From the NCBI GenBank assembly GCA_003566395.1, contig PXDL01000370.1, forward strand, positions 1-11,692: a stretch of DNA of 11,692 nt, written 5' to 3'. Under the pieces are notes generated by a model. It was given only the letters and a program-made list of their open reading frames with translations. It did no database searches and was not told the origin of the DNA. This document shows positions 6,573 to 11,692 of this stretch, in pieces (position 1 is the stretch's first letter; each line of letters begins with the position of its first letter). The position numbers and the translations under genes were made by a program. The stretch comes from Balneolia bacterium (GTDB lineage Bacteria; Bacteroidota; Rhodothermia; Balneolales; Cyclonatronaceae).

Positions 6573-9500
6573 TCACTTGATCAACGTCATTTTCTTCACA
6601 AGTACCTGTTTGCCGGCTTCAGGGGTCTTTGATTGAAGCCTGTACAGATATATGCCCGAGGCCAGATTTGCGGCATTAAACTCAATGGTATGATACCCGG
6701 CGCCGCGGCTTCCGTTTTCAAGAAGGGCCACCTGCTCCCCCATCATATTAAAGACTTCCAGCCGCACTTCCCCCGATTCAGGTAAAGCGAAACGGATCGT
6801 GGTGGCGGGATTAAAAGGATTGGGGTAATTTTGATAAAGCTGTACGCTTTCCGGCAGCTCGGGCTCATCACCGGTACGGGTTCCCTCCATCACTTCCAGA
6901 AATACTTCCAGCAGGATGATCGGCTGATCGGGATCGTTGCTCTCTATCTGAATATTCGCCGAATAATCGCCGGGCGCGAGTTCAGCCGCATGAGCCGAAA
7001 CCTGGATTTCCTCGCTGTTTCCCGGGCCTATAACACCGCTCAGCTCACTTTCCAGCTCCAACCAGGCCACCTCGGCCGGAAACAGCTCATAGGCAAGATC
7101 AATAAAGCCCTCATTTATCAGGGTGAAACTCTGCTGGCCGCTTTCACCTTCTGGAAGCTGAAACTCAAGCTCCGTCGGTTCTACTAAAATGAAAGCAGCT
7201 CCGCGAACCAGGTTTACCTCAAACGCTTCTTCCGCTTCCTGTTCCATTACTCCTGCTCCCGCGATCACCGTCCATAACCATGTGGTCTCGTCTCCTTCTT
7301 CAACGCCCTGGGCAGTCAGCAAATCATTCAGCTCGGTCAGGGTGAAAGTCAGGGAGGTTGCGGTTCCGTCCTCGTCCGAGTCAAACGATAGCAGCGGATT
7401 ATCCGCACTTCCGTCCGGCTCGTAGGCAAGCCAGGTATAAGAGTCTGCGTTTTCAGAGGCTTCCCATTCAAACACAAGCTCGATCTCATCCTCGGGAACA
7501 GTTACAAATTCAGCCCCGTCCTCTGGAGCAAGCAGGCTGAACGGCTGAGGTTCCGGCTGCCCGGCCAAAAGCTCAACATTAATTTCAAACGGCGCGTCAG
7601 CCAATGTTTCACCCCCCGGGCCCTCAGCACGGACGCTCCAGAAAAATGCATGCGTTTGGCCTTCATCAAAACCTGCATTTGTCAGTTGTGCGTGAAGCTC
7701 GACATCCGAAATAGTAAAACTCTCCGCCGTGCCGTCGGTGTCGGACTCAAATTCTAACAGCGGATCATCAAATCCCTGAGACGACCCGGCCAGCATCATC
7801 GTGTAGCTTTCGGTATTTGAAGAAGCCTCCCATTCAAACACAACTACGCCATCGGTATTCGGATCGACTTCAATCGTAGCGCCGTCTTCAGGTGATTGCA
7901 GGGTGAAGCTGCCGGGTTCCTGATCCGGTTCAATAACGATTACATCAACAGGCACCGATTGGGACGGATTTGTGGCGGCGTTGGACTGGGCATTGATCGT
8001 GCCGTCGTAGGTTCCGGCCTCAAGCTGACCGGCATCAAGAGCTGCGGTGACCAGAACGGACTCTCCTCCGGGAATACTCAGGGATGAAGGCGTTACGGTG
8101 AAGGCGTCGCTGTCGGTTCCGCTATCCGGGCCGGCAACTGTCCTCCCTGCCGTCAGCAAGGTGGATAGTTCTACCGTAAGGGTTTGGTCACCCGGATTAC
8201 TAAATTCAAGTTCTGCGGTAACCGTTTCAGGAATTTCACCGCTGAGCGTAAGTGATTCCGGCTGGATACTCATTAACGGCCCGAAAACTTCCCCGGTTAT
8301 CTCCAGGGAAACAGGCACCGTCAGTTCGGGAGTCTCAGGATCATTCCCTGAAAGCTGAATTTCACCGGAATAACTACCCGGAGACAGGTCCGATGCGTCC
8401 ACGCCGAGGGTGAGCTGCCGCTCCCCTCCCGGCTGAATGGTAAAGGAGGTTTCACTGAGAGTAAGAACCGACTGATTCTGAAGGGCTCCGGAAAATAAAG
8501 CTTCCAAATCGACGGAGAGCGGTGCATCGCCTGTGTTGGAAATCGTCAGCGTTGCGGAAGCTTCGCTTCCTTCTTCAAGCTCAATATTAAACTCCTCCGG
8601 TGTAACGCTCATCACGGGGGCCGCATCAGGCATTAAAAATCCCTGAATCGTAAATACAAGCCCTAAAGACGACCAATCCAGTCCGACATCACTAAACGTG
8701 GTCCAATCGGTAAACCCCGAACCGAAAACGTTATCACGGTCAAGCAGTACCGGCTCATTCAGATTCTCTTCCCCTCTGTACCAGTTCCAGCGCGATTCAC
8801 CTGCAAGGGTATTCAGGTCAAGGGAAGGAACCGCGGCCAGCCAGTACACGCCTTCATTTAAAATCAGGGGATCAAGCCCTGCATCCACAAGGTCTAGTTC
8901 GAAGGTGTATATAAAATCATTTTGAATAACTTCGAAGCCGGAATCCCCCGGTTGGGCCGTATGGGTGAACAGGGTGCTTTCAGCTTCATCCGGATTACCG
9001 GCCGGGACGCCGTTGTCGTCTCCGAAAACGTAAAAGGAAACCTCGATCAACACATCTTCAACCAAATCCTGGTCCACCTGAAAACCGCGTGCACTCAAAA
9101 ACGTGAGCTGGGCCGTATCGTCCAGTTCAAAATCATCGGCCGCATACACTGCCACATCAATGGGCGGAAAGTATCCCGACATAATGCCCTGATTCCCCTC
9201 GGGCAGCTGTTCCCAAAGCGTAATCACATCACCAACTACAACCGATGCCGAAACCGGTACGCTGATTTCCGGCTCATTTTCTGCATTGGAACTAAAAATG
9301 ATTTCTCCGCTATATGTACCGAAATCAAGCCCTGCGGCATCAAAGGTGACCGAAACCTCGGCCGTTCCGCCCGGTTCGACGGTGAATGTTCCGGGAGAGG
9401 CCGTAAGTGGAGTATCGCTAAGAAGGCCGCCGTCGGGTGAAAAAGCCTCTACCAACAGCCCGCTCCGGTCAGATTGAGGCTGCGAAAAACCATCTCCCTG

Positions 9501-11021
9501 AAAACCGGTTTCGATCGTTACACTTCCATTGTCAAACAGGGCCGAGACCTCCACTTCAAGCGGCTGATTCCCGGGGTTCGATACTTCGATTTCACGCGTC
9601 TGCTGCCCGCTTTCGGTTACCTGAAAGGAGAGCGATTCAGGAAAAATCTGGATGATCGGCACATCGGCGGCCAAGAGGGTTTGCAGGGCATTGGCACGGC
9701 CGCCCGCGATGGAAAAATTCTCCAGCGCGTCCACCTCATCGGCTCCGTCCATAAGACGGTCGCGCAGAAAATGATAATCGGCTCCCGGATTCCGGGAAAG
9801 CAGCAGGCCCGCGATGCCCGCCACATGAGGCGATGCCATCGAGGTTCCCGTCAGATAGAAATAGTCGTTATCCAGAAAGGTTGAGGCGATATTGGTTCCC
9901 GGAGCAAAAAGATGTACCGTTTCATTGCCAAAATTGGAACCGGGGCTTCGGGTGTCGTCCGGGGTGGAGTTGCCGACCGAAAAAACGTTGTCAAAATCGA
10001 GCATCAGATTGGCCGGATAGACATTCAGCACGTCATTGTCGTTATTGGCGTTACCGGCCGAGGTTATATAAAAATGGCCCTGTTGCTGCGCGTTCTCCAT
10101 CATCGTAACATAGAGCGGAGCCGGGCCTGATGCGGTGGGAGTTTGCGTACCGTAACTGTTGTTGGATATTCTCGCTCCGTTTTCTATGGCATACTCCAAA
10201 CCCTGCGCAATAGCTGAAAGCGGACAAGTGTCTTCGTTACAAACCCTTACGGCCATGATATCGGCCTCCCACATCACGCCGGTGACTCCCACACCGTTAT
10301 TTCCGACCGCGGCCACTGTTCCGGCAACATGGGTTCCGTGTCCGCTGAAATCCATAGGATCGTTAACCGGACCGCCTGCAAAATTAGCCCCGAAATTCCC
10401 GTCGGCATCCTGCCACATATTTCCCTGAAGGTCCGGGTGATTGTAATCCACGCCGGTATCCAGCACGGCTATAATTACATCGGGATTACCGGTTTCAAGC
10501 TCCCACGCTTCGGGAGCCGAAATATCTGCGCCCGGCGTACCTTCGAAAGGATCCTGACCTGTGTTGTTCAGTCCCCATAAAAGATCGAAAAACGGATCAT
10601 TAGGAAAAAGGCCGTCTTCGGTCTGAGCGGAAGTATCGATCAGCTCGGCCGTATAATCGGGAATATCATACGCGTAATCGGGCTGTATGATGTCGATATC
10701 GGGGTGATTGCTCCAGGTACGGATAATTTCGGGTACGCGTCCGTTTTCCACTCGCCATGCTTCGGCATCCACAAAATCGATACGAAACTCAAACACGGCC
10801 TGCATCTGCTGTCTGATTTCAGCAGCGCGGGAATCCATCACACCGGAATGAAGACGGACCAGCACCCGGTCGCTGACTATTCGCGCTTGCCCATAGTCAA
10901 AAATTTCAGCTTCAACGACCTCCACCGACCTGTAATATGTTTCCTGGGCAAAAACATCATGAAATGAAAAGGAAACCAAGATCGCGATCAACAATGAATT
11001 TAGCAGTAGCTTATGCTTCAT
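6573..11021 (-). CDS. Secreted multidomain subtilisin-family (S8) serine protease with T9SS C-terminal sorting domain
   Basis: A 1482-residue extracellular endopeptidase, probably degrading environmental protein. A signal peptide (1-25, ending DVFA before QE) is followed by an inhibitor-like propeptide (about 45-120). The S8 domain (about 148-455) has a complete triad: Asp188 in VLDTGVD, His228 in GHGTHVAG, Ser394 in GTSMASPHVAG, plus oxyanion Asn324 in SAGN. The only two cysteines, 261 and 266, are in this domain and could form a disulfide. Then come an Ig-like ASH/HYDIN-type domain (about 458-595), a jelly-roll or lectin-like region (about 602-798, starting near VYAADDFEL), two more ASH-type domains (802-908, 916-1028), two related Fn3-like domains each with a FEWEAS core (1036-1150, 1159-1271), a fourth ASH-like domain (1277-1377) and the T9SS sorting domain (1392-1482) with YPNPFNPATTI and GIYLYRL. 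Export by Sec then T9SS is inferred. The protein is markedly acidic, which suits saline conditions. Substrate is unknown. The gene stands alone, with a candidate promoter upstream and no Shine-Dalgarno. Confidence 0.96.
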   Translation of the reverse strand: MKHKLLLNSLLIAILVSFSFHDVFAQETYYRSVEVVEAEIFDYGQARIVSDRVLVRLHSGVMDSRAAEIRQQMQAVFEFRIDFVDAEAWRVENGRVPEIIRTWSNHPDIDIIQPDYAYDIPDYTAELIDTSAQTEDGLFPNDPFFDLLWGLNNTGQDPFEGTPGADISAPEAWELETGNPDVIIAVLDTGVDYNHPDLQGNMWQDADGNFGANFAGGPVNDPMDFSGHGTHVAGTVAAVGNNGVGVTGVMWEADIMAVRVCNEDTCPLSAIAQGLEYAIENGARISNNSYGTQTPTASGPAPLYVTMMENAQQQGHFYITSAGNANNDNDVLNVYPANLMLDFDNVFSVGNSTPDDTRSPGSNFGNETVHLFAPGTNIASTFLDNDYFYLTGTSMASPHVAGIAGLLLSRNPGADYHFLRDRLMDGADEVDALENFSIAGGRANALQTLLAADVPIIQIFPESLSFQVTESGQQTREIEVSNPGNQPLEVEVSALFDNGSVTIETGFQGDGFSQPQSDRSGLLVEAFSPDGGLLSDTPLTASPGTFTVEPGGTAEVSVTFDAAGLDFGTYSGEIIFSSNAENEPEISVPVSASVVVGDVITLWEQLPEGNQGIMSGYFPPIDVAVYAADDFELDDTAQLTFLSARGFQVDQDLVEDVLIEVSFYVFGDDNGVPAGNPDEAESTLFTHTAQPGDSGFEVIQNDFIYTFELDLVDAGLDPLILNEGVYWLAAVPSLDLNTLAGESRWNWYRGEENLNEPVLLDRDNVFGSGFTDWTTFSDVGLDWSSLGLVFTIQGFLMPDAAPVMSVTPEEFNIELEEGSEASATLTISNTGDAPLSVDLEALFSGALQNQSVLTLSETSFTIQPGGERQLTLGVDASDLSPGSYSGEIQLSGNDPETPELTVPVSLEITGEVFGPLMSIQPESLTLSGEIPETVTAELEFSNPGDQTLTVELSTLLTAGRTVAGPDSGTDSDAFTVTPSSLSIPGGESVLVTAALDAGQLEAGTYDGTINAQSNAATNPSQSVPVDVIVIEPDQEPGSFTLQSPEDGATIEVDPNTDGVVVFEWEASSNTESYTMMLAGSSQGFDDPLLEFESDTDGTAESFTISDVELHAQLTNAGFDEGQTHAFFWSVRAEGPGGETLADAPFEINVELLAGQPEPQPFSLLAPEDGAEFVTVPEDEIELVFEWEASENADSYTWLAYEPDGSADNPLLSFDSDEDGTATSLTFTLTELNDLLTAQGVEEGDETTWLWTVIAGAGVMEQEAEEAFEVNLVRGAAFILVEPTELEFQLPEGESGQQSFTLINEGFIDLAYELFPAEVAWLELESELSGVIGPGNSEEIQVSAHAAELAPGDYSANIQIESNDPDQPIILLEVFLEVMEGTRTGDEPELPESVQLYQNYPNPFNPATTIRFALPESGEVRLEVFNMMGEQVALLENGSRGAGYHTIEFNAANLASGIYLYRLQSKTPEAGKQVLVKKMTLIK

Positions 11022-11067
11022 ATGTCCGTTCTTTCGTGAAAACCTTTGCGAATGGATTGGACTTTAA

Positions 11068-11096
11068 ACTATAATTTATTTTTACAAACATTGCAA
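11068..11096 (-). promoter_or_regulatory. Candidate promoter of the protease gene
   Basis: Read on the minus strand, TTGCAA (11091-11096) is followed after 17 bases by TATAGT (11068-11073). These are a 4/6 and a 5/6 match to the general -35 and -10 consensus with ideal spacing. The -10 box ends about 46 bases upstream of the protease start, which would leave a leader of roughly 40 bases. The region is AT-rich and the host's main sigma factor may prefer other boxes, so this is tentative. Confidence 0.4.
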
Positions 11097-11173
11097 CTTT
11101 TAAGAGTAATTGGCTGTCATTTCTGCCAGATATATAAGGTACAGTAAAGAGATCGTTTTTTCTGTACGAAGCA

Positions 11174-11692
11174 GAGGCAGATCCGAAATCGCTACGTCGC
11201 TACGTCTTATCAATCGCTAAATCAATTTGTTGAGCGCTTTGGCTGTTTATGCATTTCCTTGATTCAACGATTTTTGAGATTTCCGAGTTGGCGATGTAGC
11301 GATCTGTAATTTGGGCAGGAAAAAGCTTTGGAGGCAGATCCGAAATCGATACGTAGCTACATCTTATCAATCGCTAAATCAATCTGTTGAGCGCTTTGCC
11401 TGTTTATGCATTTCCTTAGATTTAACGATTTTTGAGATTTCCGAGTTGGCGACGTAGCGATCTGTAACTCGGGCAGGAAAAAGCTTTGGAGGCAGATCCA
11501 AAATCGATACGTCGCTACGTCTTATCAATCGCTAAATCAATCTGTTGAGCGCTTTGCCTGTTTATGCATTTCCTTGATTTAACGATTTTTGAGATTTCCG
11601 ATTTTGCGACGTAGCGATCTGTAATTCGGGCAGGAAAAAGCTTTGGAGGCAGATCCGAAATCGCTACGTCGCTACGTCTTATCAATCGCTAA
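11174..11692. repeat. Tandem array of a 157-bp non-coding palindrome-rich repeat
   Basis: Units begin with gaggcagatcc at 11174, 11331, 11489 and 11646. They are 157, 158 and 157 bases long, and the fourth is cut off by the window end after 47 bases. By eye, adjacent full copies differ at about 7-10 positions. Each unit carries inner arms (atcgctaaatc / gatttaacgat, one mismatch) and outer arms (gctacgtc / gacgtagc and cagatc / gatctg), so array DNA or RNA could form nested hairpins. A period of 157 is not a multiple of three and one copy has a 1-base insertion, so a repetitive protein is ruled out. There are no unique spacers. The first copy begins abruptly about 150 bases upstream of the protease start; just before it, tctgtacgaagca only loosely resembles the end of a unit. 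Function is unknown. Confidence 0.9.
11293..11363. other. Predicted hairpin across the junction of array copies 1 and 2
   Basis: GATGTAGC-GATCTG (11293-11306) faces CAGATC (11335-11340) and GCTACATC (11356-11363). The loop is 28 bases and there is a 15-base bulge on the 3' side. The corresponding arms at the copy 2/3 junction are GACGTAGC-GATCTG (11451-11464) with CAGATC (11493-11498) and GCTACGTC (11514-11521). The difference between the two junctions is matched on both sides: T11295 pairs with A11361, where C and G pair in the next junction. This supports pairing across unit borders, although it is one covarying pair only. Confidence 0.45.

Noticed and set aside
8922..9440. 172-residue plus-strand gene inside the protease gene
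   Set aside because: It is antisense to a clearly coding region with complete domain logic on the minus strand, and has no recognisable motif.
11174..11692. CRISPR array
   Set aside because: The whole 157-base period is repeated with no unique spacers, the unit is far longer than CRISPR repeats, and no cas gene is present in the window.
11174..11692. Integron attC cassette array
   Set aside because: The units are near-identical with no gene cassettes between them, and I see no integrase gene or characteristic GTTRRRY core pair.

Overview
The window most likely comes from a free-living member of the Bacteroidota/Balneolota/Rhodothermota group, possibly a marine or saline Balneolota relative. 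Three things support this. The large secreted protease ends in a type IX secretion (T9SS) sorting domain with the YPNPFNPATTI signature. The four genes lack clear Shine-Dalgarno sequences, and TAnnTTTG-like promoter boxes lie upstream of mutS and serS. The intergenic regions are filled with short dispersed repeats of a kind familiar from this group. The placement is inferred from sequence features, not from a database match.

Layout: positions 1-303 are non-coding, with a dispersed repeat and a candidate promoter. Positions 304-3003 (+) encode the mismatch-repair protein MutS. Positions 3004-3580 are a repeat-rich spacer with three REP-like palindromic units (two direct, one inverted), one of which ends in a terminator-like hairpin; the probable serS promoter follows. 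Positions 3581-4855 (+) encode seryl-tRNA synthetase. Positions 4960-6195 (+) encode an exported protein made almost entirely of about 20 tandem repeats of 14-18 residues. Positions 6196-6572 are a spacer between convergent genes, with another copy of the dispersed repeat, a strong pair of competing hairpins and a likely bidirectional terminator. Positions 6573-11021 (-) encode a 1482-residue multidomain subtilisin-family protease with signal peptide and T9SS tail. Positions 11022-11173 hold its candidate promoter. From 11174 to the window edge there is a tandem array of a 157-bp non-coding, palindrome-rich unit (three full copies plus 47 bp of a fourth) that continues outside the window.

The two housekeeping genes (mutS, serS) are separated by 577 bp of repeats and are probably transcribed independently. 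The two cell-envelope genes converge on a shared terminator. Nothing here forms an evident multigene pathway, and I see no defence system, CRISPR array, transposase, rRNA or tRNA gene. The least explained element is the 157-bp tandem array. A matched base change in two neighbouring copies suggests a hairpin spanning the unit boundary. The repeat protein at 4960-6195 is second in interest.
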